Of a stretch of DNA of 64,000 nucleotides, positions 37,601 through 46,914 are shown piece after piece; position 1 is the first letter of the stretch, and each line of letters opens with the position of its first letter. Made by a program: the position numbers and the translations under genes. The stretch lies in contig NZ_AP019860.1 in the NCBI RefSeq assembly GCF_009002475.1, positions 3,720,001-3,784,000 on the forward strand, in the 5' to 3' direction. Source of the stretch: Candidatus Uabimicrobium amorphum (lineage in GTDB: Bacteria; Planctomycetota; Uabimicrobiia; Uabimicrobiales; Uabimicrobiaceae). The notes beneath the pieces were generated by a model that saw nothing but the letters and a program-made list of their open reading frames with translations, had not been told where the DNA came from and made no database searches.

Positions 37601-38655
37601 CGCGGTGCATGATTTCATACGTACTTTCCCTCATGAAGGTGCACCCATCACTAGATCAACTCAAAAAAATAAAAGATCCCAAACTACTGGCATATTACCT
37701 TCACCAACTGAAACAAGAAATTAATATAGGCGTTCAATCGGCCTTGCTGATTTTTTTAAATGCAAAAAATGCCAAAGAAAGGCAAGGTATTGCCGCACAT
37801 TTTATCGAAAATAATCACTCGAAGATACAAAAGTTTGCCATAAGTAGCTATGTGGCCTGTGCTGCTCCAGCGGAACAAATCAAAATATACCACCGCGCAC
37901 TTGATGCACACATGGATTACCAAAAAGGCGTCGCATTAGGTTTGTATTATTCATTGGTCAACAGCTGTATTACAGAATCTAACTTTAAGGAAAGTCTGGG
38001 ATATAATTTTTTTTCCGGAAAACCGTTGTCAACAGTAACGAATCGCCGTTTCTCTGAAATGAAGCAGTATGTCGCAAATGTCACCCCACAAAAGTCAAAA
38101 AAACTCCAAGCGTTGTTGGAACTCGCGTGTACTTTAGACCCAAAATCAAGTGTTTATAAATTTTCCAAAGCATATCTATTTCCCAACAAAAACTCCATTC
38201 AACTTATCAAAGAAGCCATTGACCTAAACAAAAATGGAGAAGCCGGTAACCAGCTCGACATTTACACCCTGAAACTAGTTCAGGTTTGTTTAGAAGAGCA
38301 ACAAACACAAACAGCACTTGATTGTCTATCACAACACCGTGTTTCTTTTCTCGCGACCTACATTGCAGCAGCATATCGCAAACTACATAAATACGAAATT
38401 GCAAAACGTATTTACGAAAAATATTTTCTAACCAACGTCGGTTATACTAACATTTTACCCTTAAGACACAATGACTACAATGAAATGGTTTCTCTGTATT
38501 TTTTACAAAAGCAACCTGAAACTGGCAAATATTTGCTCGACTACTTGTACGAATTGATACGCCGCAATAGCTGGCACAAGGAAAAAATAGACAAACAAGA
38601 TTTCATTGAAGATATCAAGTCAAAATACCCCATAATCAAAAAGAACTGGAAGTAG
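34606..38655 (+). CDS. Giant membrane Ser/Thr kinase C
   Basis: This 1349-residue protein starts at GTG 34606, seven bases after TAGGAG. The kinase starts almost at once: IGRGGMGVVY, K44, HRDLKPANIL (D135), DFGIAK (D153) and FDLTKTGD. The P+1 region reads GTLHYMAPEQ, unlike the GTPNYMAPEQ of A and B. Transmembrane helix at about 289-309. The shared module follows: LLHKIPYEEPLLR, GFDAIIMT, SVLRKHYMA, SRCMISY (999; Gln changed to Arg) and KGVALGLYYSLVNSC. It ends in YPIIKKNWK, the tail also found as a fossil at 30356. It groups with kinase D by its short N-terminus. 10 bases separate it from D. Confidence 0.92.
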   Translation: MKYITNSTKKTWKNYEILHEIGRGGMGVVYKAQQISPSRIVAIKFSKANTSENSGQRFMREIQIVAKLQHARIPEIYDAGIENNYRYIVMEYIAGKPLGTYLKDTDISLNQKIQLFIKICNIIHFAHRNGIVHRDLKPANILVQDDGEPVVIDFGIAKQIDNEEFDLTKTGDVVGTLHYMAPEQIAGKRSAIDHQADIYALGAILFELMTNQRMIKGSHIFEVMCFIQDGKILPPSRVMENVDKNLEIIWRNATALKKSHRYATMGEFIRDLKLHTKGQKVKHTYRPKSAFIVALVLLALTASFFLWKHQSEVEHTIELSSLEKQRLLSFEKLLHHINNDQLKKAGIIMRKLQPVSEYQGIQIAKAYSRIRKYDVAIHVLQNFPPTFDVAYQQALIFYQQQKYDKARQHFSQLLEQHPQDSKLNYYLGMCLFHEKLPQQALKFLLKAEQNFEEDVILLENIAAIYRHSDVDKAAEYLKKCLRLYPVTAKYTLMLGKISLEKRKYFEAFAYFKQTLASGNNQEALELLHKIPYEEPLLREMCYQLILYHSVSYQNIREPDLFEEIWREIEFTFRRDYVAWQGTYHNRDVSVHPFIKPMRDEKMRESTRNALWSLRYSKSFAKEVGQAQLNPKLSKRDKTFFINIYRKIQKTIAEEKLGRVYYSLAYMYRNHSWQHRGFVGIDKDFLHKQLHRETNTFLKYLLAEGYLNIFGFDAIIMTANDENVDPVTRMICCSVLRKHYMAVNIEVFAKLPQLRLPTKSGIFLQTLIAQAMYVPHKYRRQDTFKRYYNSKSIPDFEIEVLQYLMRQQSPKVKISAAISLGILVSDTHPQLSQKANKIIQLQMNKEGGLSRYAHFMFWKILPLSSRKKTLPIYKKSLLHKDTFIRKMALVNAEFFGEFISEVTEEIDQCVNVQEIRMYALFAWSLNKKLKANIFESPFYKKWFPQLSPLEKTTIIISRLYRFSFDMRSFSTRNQQNITKAMKFFDILKRELITDKLPPQSRCMISYVLSLMKVHPSLDQLKKIKDPKLLAYYLHQLKQEINIGVQSALLIFLNAKNAKERQGIAAHFIENNHSKIQKFAISSYVACAAPAEQIKIYHRALDAHMDYQKGVALGLYYSLVNSCITESNFKESLGYNFFSGKPLSTVTNRRFSEMKQYVANVTPQKSKKLQALLELACTLDPKSSVYKFSKAYLFPNKNSIQLIKEAIDLNKNGEAGNQLDIYTLKLVQVCLEEQQTQTALDCLSQHRVSFLATYIAAAYRKLHKYEIAKRIYEKYFLTNVGYTNILPLRHNDYNEMVSLYFLQKQPETGKYLLDYLYELIRRNSWHKEKIDKQDFIEDIKSKYPIIKKNWK

Positions 38656-38665
38656 AGGAACGGCC

Positions 38666-41600
38666 GTGTATTTGCAAAAAAATCAACATTGGAATGACTA
38701 CCGTATTATAGAAGAAGTTGGACGCGGGGGCATGGGAATTGTATATAAAGCAGAACAAAAAACCCTGCGACGTATCGTCGCCATCAAGTTCTCTCGCGCC
38801 AATTATATCGATGATGACAGATTTTACCGCGAAACACAAATTGCCGCAAAGCTAAACCATCCGCGGATTCCGCGAATATACGATGCTGGTGTCGAAAACA
38901 ATTGCAAATACCTAGTAATGGATTACATCGATGGAGTTTCTTTACACCTTTACTTGCAAGAGAATCATTTGTCATTACCGCAAAAACTCTCACTGTTTAC
39001 CAAAATATGCCAGGCGGTGAGGTATGCGCATCGCAAGGGAATAGTCCATCGCGACTTGAAACCTAGCAATATTATGATTACCAAAAATCACGACCCCATG
39101 ATTATTGATTTTGGACTTGCGCGACACATCGAAAATGAAAATTTTGATCTCACAAAAACAGGAGATGTGATAGGAACGCCGAATTACATGGCCCCAGAAC
39201 AAATTAGCGGAACGCGCTCGGCCATCGATGAACAAGTAGATGTATATGCACTGGGAACGATTCTATATGAAATGATCAGTGGACAAATAATGGTTCGCGG
39301 TTCAAATCTATTACAAGTTCTCTGTTACATTGAAGATAAAAAATTTCTACCGCTTTCACAAGTCGCTGATTTGCCCAATAAAAATCTCGAAAACGTATGG
39401 CGAAAGGCCGTGGCAAAAAAGAAAAACGAACGCTACCAAGACCTAGCACAACTCATTTCCGACATAAAAAATGTGGCAAAAGGAAAATCGCTACGCAAAG
39501 AACGCAAATCACTCTTCACAATTGCTGCGACGGCCATCGTAGCTCTCGTAATAACGCTATTGTTCTTATATAACTTCCGTAGTGAGGCCCCTTTACAAAA
39601 GACCGCAACGCGCAATACGATCTTTCACCTTATCCTACAGCGCATAGAGGAGCATAAATTTGCCAAAGCAAAACAACTGATCGCCACGTCTTCCTCATTG
39701 AACACCACAGAAAATCTACAAATTGCTAAAGCATTTTATCGCGAAAGCCAATACCAGGACGCACAACTTACTTTTGACAAAGTTCCGGCACAGTTCTTCA
39801 ACAAAGTCTACTACGATAGTTTTATTGCTTACTACTTACAAAAATACAAAACTGCCGAAAAAGGCTTTACACAACTGCTCATCGCCAACAAACAAGACGC
39901 AAAGTATCATTATTATTTGGGACTTTGTTACCTTCATCAAGGACATAATCCTCATGCTCTCGCTCATTTACTCGAAGCGGAAAAAAGTTTTGAATCGAAT
40001 ATTCAATTGTTGGAATATATTGCACAAATTTACCTTTCTCCACAATACCAAAGGATCAAAAAAGCAGAAAAGTACTTATTGCGCTGTTTACGTCTTTCCG
40101 GTGAGAGCGGAAAATATGCGTTACTATTGGGAAAAATATATTTCCAAACAAAGAACTATCACAAAGCTTTTGTATATCTAAAGAAATCTCTTGATATAGA
40201 CACTTCATTTGAAGCCTTGCAATTACTTCACGAAATTCCTTACCATGAGCCGCGACTCAGACGTTTATGTTATTATTCAGTGATGAGCAATTACCGAACA
40301 GAAATTACCATCAACCCCATAGACATGTTTAAAGAAAAATGGGCTTCTATAGAGAAACACTATCAACAAGACTACATTTCATGGCTACAAGGCGTAAAAA
40401 ACCGCTCAAAATCAATACAGGCATTCTTAAAACCTGTTGATGATTCTAAACTGAAAAAAATAATAAAAGACGCCCTGATTAATTTGCGCTACAGTAATAC
40501 TTTTGACCAGGATATACAAAACGCTTTACGTCGAACGGACATTCCCAATAAATTCAAAACTTTTTTACGCGAAACGCACCACACAGTCAAGAAAATTAAA
40601 CAACGAGAAATCTACGCAAAAACTTACTACCAACTAGTGTACATGTATCGAAATCAACAAAACAACGACATGGCAGACATTACAAGTGAACTACTACTAA
40701 AAATGCTATATGAAGAACGCAATCCCTTTTTAAAATATTTGGTGGTCAAAGCTCATTTACAAATATTTGGATTTGAACCGATCATACGCATCGCGCACAA
40801 CAAAAAAGACAACATATGGGTACGTATTGTTTGTAGCGCTGTGCTGCGACAACACTACCTTGCTGCCAAGACCGATGTTTTTACAGAATTGTCACGACAA
40901 AAATTGTATGTAGGACAAGACTTAGAGTTTTTGCAAGTGCTCGTTGCGCAATCGATGTATGTACTTCATCATATAAAACGCCGCGACACTTTTTATCGCT
41001 ACAAAAATAACAAAACGATACCCAAGAGTGAAACACAGCTTTTACTTTATTTGTGGAAACAGCCTACACAAAAAACTTCACTAGCGGCCGCACTTAGTTT
41101 GTTTGCCCTCTACCAAGAAACTCCCGAAAACCTTGCGGAATGGAAAGACATTGAACAGACGATATTCAACGCCATGGGCTCAGAAGATTTTTCCATAAAA
41201 AGCTATACGCACTACATATTTTGGAATTCCTTATATGCAAAACACAAAGCTTCTTACTTTCCACTATATGAAAAGGCTTTGCAAGAAGAGGAAGCAATTC
41301 GCGAAATAGTTCTACCTCATGTAGAGTTATATCGAGAGCGTATTAGCGAGATTATGCCACAAATTGAAGAATGTTTAAACTCCACATCGGTAAAAATACG
41401 CTTTCGCGCTTTATTTGCTTGGACATTTCGTCAAAATGAAAATATTTTATTCACCGACCCCCTCTATCAACAAAAAAAAGATACTTTCACTTCCCTGGAG
41501 CATACATCGATCGTATTATTCCTCTTCTACAAGTTCTTTTGGGATACACGAGGACAAAGAATCAACAAATTCACTATTCAAAACTTATCGCGCTTTTTTG

Positions 41601-42715
41601 CCTATTTGGATAAAAATCTTCATACATTGCCACCGTCTTCGCAATGCATGATTTCTTACACATTGTCCTTAGTCGATGTATATCCGTCGCTGAGTGATTT
41701 ACAAAAAGTCCGTGATAACAATTTACTGGCGTACTATCTTTGTCAATTTCAACAAGAAGTGCGCTTTTCGGAACGCCCCAACAAAGTCAACTATCTTAAG
41801 CTTCTTGGACAAACAAGCAAACGCGAAAAAATGTATACCGCCCGACAATTTATTCGCCATAAAAATGCCAAAGTACGTCAATATGCGATTGGTAGTTTTC
41901 TGGCATTTGCTTCGCAAAAAGAACAACAAAAATTTATACAACAAGCACTAAAATCAACGGATATATTTTTGCGAAAAGGAACAGCACATGGCTTGTATTT
42001 GTCCTTTTGCGATGAGTGGAGTAGCGCCACAACTGGCTCGAATAATGAAATTAATTTATTTGATATGTTTTCCAACAAACCACTGCACTTGGTGCTAACA
42101 AACACTTTTGGTAAAGTAAAACAATTCGTTTTACATTTGAAAGATCATTCACCACAAAAATTTTCGCACTATAAAAGATATCTGGAATTGGCCCGACAGC
42201 TAAACCCTGAAGAAAGCATATATTCTTTTGCTGGTAGCTTTTTCCATATAAAAAATCAGGCTTGGGAAAAACTCAGCACAGCCATCGATATAAACACCAC
42301 GTATGAAGGAAGCCATTTACGGACTCTATACAGAATGTACCTACTACAAGCGCGTATTGACAACTACTCAAAAAACGAAGCCATTTCTTATATAGAAAAA
42401 ATGAACATACGTGAAATAAATACACATTTAGCTGCTAAAATGGGAAAGATATATCTCCATTTACAGTTATATCCACAAGCACTACGCATGTACGAAAAAA
42501 ACTTTTTGTATAAATCAACTGAATATGCTCCGTTCTATGCCATATTAGAAGAGCACTGCCAAATGGCATATATTTACACAAAACAATCCAAAACAAAAAC
42601 AGCGAACATTTTCACTGACTACCTATATGAATTGTACCGACGTAAAGAGTGGGGAAATCCCCGCATAACCAAAAAACTGTTCTTAAAAGAAACATATAGC
42701 ATCATAAATAGATAA
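38666..42715 (+). CDS. Giant membrane Ser/Thr kinase D
   Basis: The 1349-residue protein starts at GTG with AGGA in the 10-base linker after kinase C. Kinase motifs: VGRGGMGIVY, K41, HRDLKPSNIM (D130), DFG (D148), FDLTKTGD and GTPNYMAPEQ. Transmembrane helix at about 281-303. The exported part has TPR-like units, then LLHEIPYHEPRLR, GFEPIIRI, AVLRQHYLAAK, SQCMISY (992) and KGTAHGLYLSFCDEW. In this copy the VTR box reads VWVRI-like rather than VTR. Same length as kinase C, and the two form a paralogue pair. It ends 10 bases before kinase E. Confidence 0.92.
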   Translation: MYLQKNQHWNDYRIIEEVGRGGMGIVYKAEQKTLRRIVAIKFSRANYIDDDRFYRETQIAAKLNHPRIPRIYDAGVENNCKYLVMDYIDGVSLHLYLQENHLSLPQKLSLFTKICQAVRYAHRKGIVHRDLKPSNIMITKNHDPMIIDFGLARHIENENFDLTKTGDVIGTPNYMAPEQISGTRSAIDEQVDVYALGTILYEMISGQIMVRGSNLLQVLCYIEDKKFLPLSQVADLPNKNLENVWRKAVAKKKNERYQDLAQLISDIKNVAKGKSLRKERKSLFTIAATAIVALVITLLFLYNFRSEAPLQKTATRNTIFHLILQRIEEHKFAKAKQLIATSSSLNTTENLQIAKAFYRESQYQDAQLTFDKVPAQFFNKVYYDSFIAYYLQKYKTAEKGFTQLLIANKQDAKYHYYLGLCYLHQGHNPHALAHLLEAEKSFESNIQLLEYIAQIYLSPQYQRIKKAEKYLLRCLRLSGESGKYALLLGKIYFQTKNYHKAFVYLKKSLDIDTSFEALQLLHEIPYHEPRLRRLCYYSVMSNYRTEITINPIDMFKEKWASIEKHYQQDYISWLQGVKNRSKSIQAFLKPVDDSKLKKIIKDALINLRYSNTFDQDIQNALRRTDIPNKFKTFLRETHHTVKKIKQREIYAKTYYQLVYMYRNQQNNDMADITSELLLKMLYEERNPFLKYLVVKAHLQIFGFEPIIRIAHNKKDNIWVRIVCSAVLRQHYLAAKTDVFTELSRQKLYVGQDLEFLQVLVAQSMYVLHHIKRRDTFYRYKNNKTIPKSETQLLLYLWKQPTQKTSLAAALSLFALYQETPENLAEWKDIEQTIFNAMGSEDFSIKSYTHYIFWNSLYAKHKASYFPLYEKALQEEEAIREIVLPHVELYRERISEIMPQIEECLNSTSVKIRFRALFAWTFRQNENILFTDPLYQQKKDTFTSLEHTSIVLFLFYKFFWDTRGQRINKFTIQNLSRFFAYLDKNLHTLPPSSQCMISYTLSLVDVYPSLSDLQKVRDNNLLAYYLCQFQQEVRFSERPNKVNYLKLLGQTSKREKMYTARQFIRHKNAKVRQYAIGSFLAFASQKEQQKFIQQALKSTDIFLRKGTAHGLYLSFCDEWSSATTGSNNEINLFDMFSNKPLHLVLTNTFGKVKQFVLHLKDHSPQKFSHYKRYLELARQLNPEESIYSFAGSFFHIKNQAWEKLSTAIDINTTYEGSHLRTLYRMYLLQARIDNYSKNEAISYIEKMNIREINTHLAAKMGKIYLHLQLYPQALRMYEKNFLYKSTEYAPFYAILEEHCQMAYIYTKQSKTKTANIFTDYLYELYRRKEWGNPRITKKLFLKETYSIINR

Positions 42716-42725
42716 AGGGATCTTC

Positions 42726-45700
42726 ATGGATGAATTTGCGGAAACTCAAGTAGACATATCTCCAGGACAAGTATGGAAAGACTACGAAATTACCGGCAAA
42801 ATAGGTCAAGGTGGTATGGGGATGGTTTATAAAGCCATTCAGCGCGATCCCTTGCGGACCGTTGCCATAAAAATAGATACCTCTTCACATACAAATAAAA
42901 GACGCTTTACACGAGAGATGGAAATTGCCGCGAACCTAGATCATCCCAATATTGGCAAAATATACGATGCGGGTATTGTCCACAACTATCGCTATATGGT
43001 AATGGAATTTATCAAAGGTACGCCCTTAAATCTCTACGCACAACAAACACAAATGTCACTACATGACAAAATAAAAATAGTCATTAAAATTTGTACCGCT
43101 TTATCGTATGCACATCAAAAGGGAATTGTTCATCGCGATTTAAAACCCGCGAATATCTTGGTTACGCAAAGTGGCGAACCAATTATTATCGACTTTGGTT
43201 TAGCAAAGAGAATGCATAGCCGCGAATTCGACCTCACCAAAACCGGTGAAGTGCTAGGTACACCTACCTATATGGCTCCGGAGCAAATCTCCGGCAAAAC
43301 AGATCTTTTAGATGGGCAGGTGGATATCTATGCCATAGGTGCACTTTTTTACGAACTCATGACCGGCAAACGCATGATTGAAGGCGACACTTCTCTAGAA
43401 ATTTTGTACAAAATACAACACGAAAAGCACATTCCCCCAAGCAAGCAAAACACGGCGCTGAATAAAAAAATTGATATTATATGGCATAATGCTGTATGTC
43501 GCAGTCGTTTGCAGCGCTACAAAGATATGTCACAGCTGATTCGCGACTTGCAATTTTTTTTGCAAAATAAAAATGTAAAATTACACCACTCCGTCAAAAA
43601 ATTGCTGATGATTTCACTAGTTGTCATATGTACAATCGCATTTTTGATTCAAAACTCCTTCTTCATGAAAAAACAACCTGTGAATGTAAAAAATAGCGAA
43701 AAAGGACGTAAACATCAAAAAAGCATCGATAAAATTATTCACCATATTCTTTCTCATCAAGCCCTAAACGAAGAACAACAGAAGTTCATAGACTCTTTGG
43801 AATTACATTTAAAGACACAAGTCGTACGTACGTTATATGAAAATAGAGACTATAAATATGCCAACCAAATTCTCCAAAAACTACATAACAAAAATTTAAA
43901 AAACAGTGTTCTGAACTACTACAAAGCTTTATTATATTACCGAAATCGGCAATACGAAAAAGCGCAAAAGTTACTTCAAGATATTGATTCAAAAGACGCC
44001 AATGCCAAATATTACTTGGCAAGCTGTATATTAAAAACCAGCGAAAATGAAAAATCTCCGTCACGGAAAAAAGCACAACTCAAAAAAGCACTCAAAAATT
44101 TACAAGAGATCGCCTCTTTTTTTGCAAATGACCTCGATTTTTTGGAGGCAATGATAAAGACACACCTTAAACTGGGTACGGAAACAAACAAACAAAAAGC
44201 AATAAAATATTTAAAAGTATGCGTCCAAGAAAAGCCTTCCGTAGCAAGCTATTCTATAAAACTTGCCAAACTTTATATTGAAAAAGGACAGTATTACGAC
44301 GCCTGTAACTTGGTACAAAATTTTATACACGACAGTGATCTTGATGTATTCGAGTTACTTCACGAAATTCCTTATCACGAACCCAAACTGCGCGAATATG
44401 TCTATCAAATCCTCACCTATAAATTTCTACAGGAAAAAGACATTGAATGTCCCGACTTATTTGAAAAAACCTGGCCAAATTTACGCGAAGGACATCGTGC
44501 ATCTTACCGAAACCGATTGGCGGCGCAACGGCAATCCCAAAAACCCAGTGATGTTTTACGAAACGTAGAAACATTGCATTTAAAAGAAAAAAATGTCCAA
44601 AATCTAAAAAGAAAAGCTCTCATCAATTTGCGTTATGATAATTCATTACGCGACGAGCTAGATAAAATTCAAAGACAAACTAGTTTAAAACCTCTACAAG
44701 AATTCATCCAAAGTATCAAACGTGAAATAACGGCAAAGTGCCAACAAGAAACGCGGGCAATGATTTTACATCAATTGGCGTATATTCAAGAAAATAACAC
44801 TTGGCAAAGAAGTCGTGACTTTCATAAAAAAAATCAACGCGCGCTCGTCAAAATATTGAAAAAGGAATTCTCGATCACAACTCCCCAAGAGAAGTATTTG
44901 TTAGTAAAAGGATGCTTACATTTTGTGGGTTTTGAACCACTATTCCATATCCTAGACAATCATCAAGGTGACTTAGTCACGCGTATTATCACAACAGTCA
45001 TTCTACGCGAAAATTATTTATCGCCCTCTTTTGCAGAGCTATACAAACTGCCTCAAGCAATGACACCGCAACTATCACAAACACAAAAGTCTTTCTTGAA
45101 AATCCTTGTGGCCAAAGCATTGTATGTACCTCATATATGGAAACCACTCGACATATCTAGGCGCGCCACAAAAGCAATCGAAGGTAAATATACCGCGATT
45201 ATCTCTCAAAAAGAAAAAATGCTATTGCAATCGTTGATGACAGATAAAGACAATGCTGTACGCATAGTTGCCGCCGGTAGTTTGCACTGTTTACTAAAAG
45301 ACGCACCGACAGCGACAGCAATATTGAATGCCGCAATGCAAAAAGAATCACAAGATGAAATTTTGCGAAGTTACGCTTACTACATGTTCTTCATGAAAGA
45401 CAACATTCAATTGCCAACACAGGCCAAAAAATATCAACTTGTCAAGGTACTTCGTCAAGGCTTACAAGACCAGAGTGACCGCGTGAAAGAAGTTGTGTTG
45501 TCTTTTGGTGAAAAGTTTCGCCATTTTATAAAGAATGTAAAACAACAAGTAAAAAATTGCTTTCGTAAAGAAAAGCCCAACGTACGCTTTCGTGCGATGT
45601 TTGCTTACAGCCTTCAGAAACAAAAAACACTGTTTATGTTCGACAAAGACGTTCACGCGAATAGTAATCCCAAACCTCTTGAGTATAGCGCTATTTTCCT

Positions 45701-46892
45701 TTTCAGTCTGTACCAATTTTATGAAGACTTGCGTACCGTCAAAGGAGCGGAGTTTGAAAAAGGATTAAAATTAATACAAATGCTACAAAAGACACGACAA
45801 CATATCAGTAAACTTCCACCTTCCTCACAATGCATGATTTCCTACCCATTGTCTCTACTAAAGGTGCATCGTTCGCTACAAGAGTTCAAGGAGATTGAAG
45901 ATACGAAGTTACTGCGTTACCTTATGTACCAGTTATATCAAGAGGTAGAAGTCGGAGACCTAAAGAAAATGTTGCCCATCTTGGGAGCAAAACAACCAAG
46001 TGAAAGAAGAGAAATTGCCCACGCTTTTTTACAACACCCGGATGAACAAGTCAGATATTATGCGACGGTGAGTTACGTCTCCCTGTGTAATGAATCACTC
46101 TTGCGTAGTTTTTACGAAAAGCACAAAAACAATAAAAAAATGTACAAGGCTATTGCCCATGGCATCTATCTTTTCGTTTACAACTACTGGATTACCAATG
46201 CCAAAGAACGAGAAAGCTTCTGGCTCGCAGATATCTATGAGTGGAGATCTCATGAGCTATCATACTTCACTGTATTCAAAAAAATGCGTGACTTTTTTGA
46301 ACACTTGCGTCGCAATGAGCCACACAAGGCAAAACAAATAATGTATTGGGCAAATATATATACAAAACTTCGCCCACAAAACACACTGTACTTGTTTGAC
46401 AAAGTTTTTTTTATTTATAACAAAAACACCTTTGAACATGATGCTCGAAAAGCCATAAATGATGTACCAAAAGGTTTAGACTATTTAAAAAAAGTGTATT
46501 TACTCAGCGCCCTTGACATAACGACGCAAAAAAACCTAGATGTGGGGCATTTCAATGTCGACGTCGATATTTTTTCCGGAGCATTATTGGCCAATTTGGG
46601 AAGGTATCATTTAGAAGAAGGAAAATATTCAAGTGCACTGCGCGCCTACGAAAAAAACTTTTTACTGCGTTCGGGAAAGCCAGATCCTTTTCATGGGATA
46701 AAAAATCATGCGGCAATGATCGTCATATATCATAAAATGAACAAACCACAGCTTGCGAAAAAAATGTTGGGGCACCTGTATCAACTTCAAAGCCGTGATA
46801 AAGGCGTTTCTGCTCCAGGAAATCGCAATGAATTCGTACGCACAATAGAACAATTGTATAATACAAATCTCGAACATCTTTTAGATAAATAA
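42726..46892 (+). CDS. Giant membrane Ser/Thr kinase E
   Basis: The 1388-residue protein starts at ATG after TAAAGGGATCTTC, so the ribosome site overlaps the previous stop. Its N-terminal tail MDEFAETQVDIS is nearly shared with kinase F and has a Thr-Gln that could be a phosphosite. Kinase motifs: IGQGGMGMVY, K49, HRDLKPANIL (D138), DFG (D156), FDLTKTGE and GTPTYMAPEQ. Transmembrane helix at about 292-313. Module motifs: LLHEIPYHEPKLR, GFEPLFHI, VILRENYLS, SQCMISY (1034), and AHGIYLFVYNYW in place of the GVALGHY box. Pairs with kinase F. 22 bases separate it from F. Confidence 0.92.
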   Translation: MDEFAETQVDISPGQVWKDYEITGKIGQGGMGMVYKAIQRDPLRTVAIKIDTSSHTNKRRFTREMEIAANLDHPNIGKIYDAGIVHNYRYMVMEFIKGTPLNLYAQQTQMSLHDKIKIVIKICTALSYAHQKGIVHRDLKPANILVTQSGEPIIIDFGLAKRMHSREFDLTKTGEVLGTPTYMAPEQISGKTDLLDGQVDIYAIGALFYELMTGKRMIEGDTSLEILYKIQHEKHIPPSKQNTALNKKIDIIWHNAVCRSRLQRYKDMSQLIRDLQFFLQNKNVKLHHSVKKLLMISLVVICTIAFLIQNSFFMKKQPVNVKNSEKGRKHQKSIDKIIHHILSHQALNEEQQKFIDSLELHLKTQVVRTLYENRDYKYANQILQKLHNKNLKNSVLNYYKALLYYRNRQYEKAQKLLQDIDSKDANAKYYLASCILKTSENEKSPSRKKAQLKKALKNLQEIASFFANDLDFLEAMIKTHLKLGTETNKQKAIKYLKVCVQEKPSVASYSIKLAKLYIEKGQYYDACNLVQNFIHDSDLDVFELLHEIPYHEPKLREYVYQILTYKFLQEKDIECPDLFEKTWPNLREGHRASYRNRLAAQRQSQKPSDVLRNVETLHLKEKNVQNLKRKALINLRYDNSLRDELDKIQRQTSLKPLQEFIQSIKREITAKCQQETRAMILHQLAYIQENNTWQRSRDFHKKNQRALVKILKKEFSITTPQEKYLLVKGCLHFVGFEPLFHILDNHQGDLVTRIITTVILRENYLSPSFAELYKLPQAMTPQLSQTQKSFLKILVAKALYVPHIWKPLDISRRATKAIEGKYTAIISQKEKMLLQSLMTDKDNAVRIVAAGSLHCLLKDAPTATAILNAAMQKESQDEILRSYAYYMFFMKDNIQLPTQAKKYQLVKVLRQGLQDQSDRVKEVVLSFGEKFRHFIKNVKQQVKNCFRKEKPNVRFRAMFAYSLQKQKTLFMFDKDVHANSNPKPLEYSAIFLFSLYQFYEDLRTVKGAEFEKGLKLIQMLQKTRQHISKLPPSSQCMISYPLSLLKVHRSLQEFKEIEDTKLLRYLMYQLYQEVEVGDLKKMLPILGAKQPSERREIAHAFLQHPDEQVRYYATVSYVSLCNESLLRSFYEKHKNNKKMYKAIAHGIYLFVYNYWITNAKERESFWLADIYEWRSHELSYFTVFKKMRDFFEHLRRNEPHKAKQIMYWANIYTKLRPQNTLYLFDKVFFIYNKNTFEHDARKAINDVPKGLDYLKKVYLLSALDITTQKNLDVGHFNVDVDIFSGALLANLGRYHLEEGKYSSALRAYEKNFLLRSGKPDPFHGIKNHAAMIVIYHKMNKPQLAKKMLGHLYQLQSRDKGVSAPGNRNEFVRTIEQLYNTNLEHLLDK

Positions 46893-46914
46893 ATACCATA
46901 ACAAAGGGCACAGC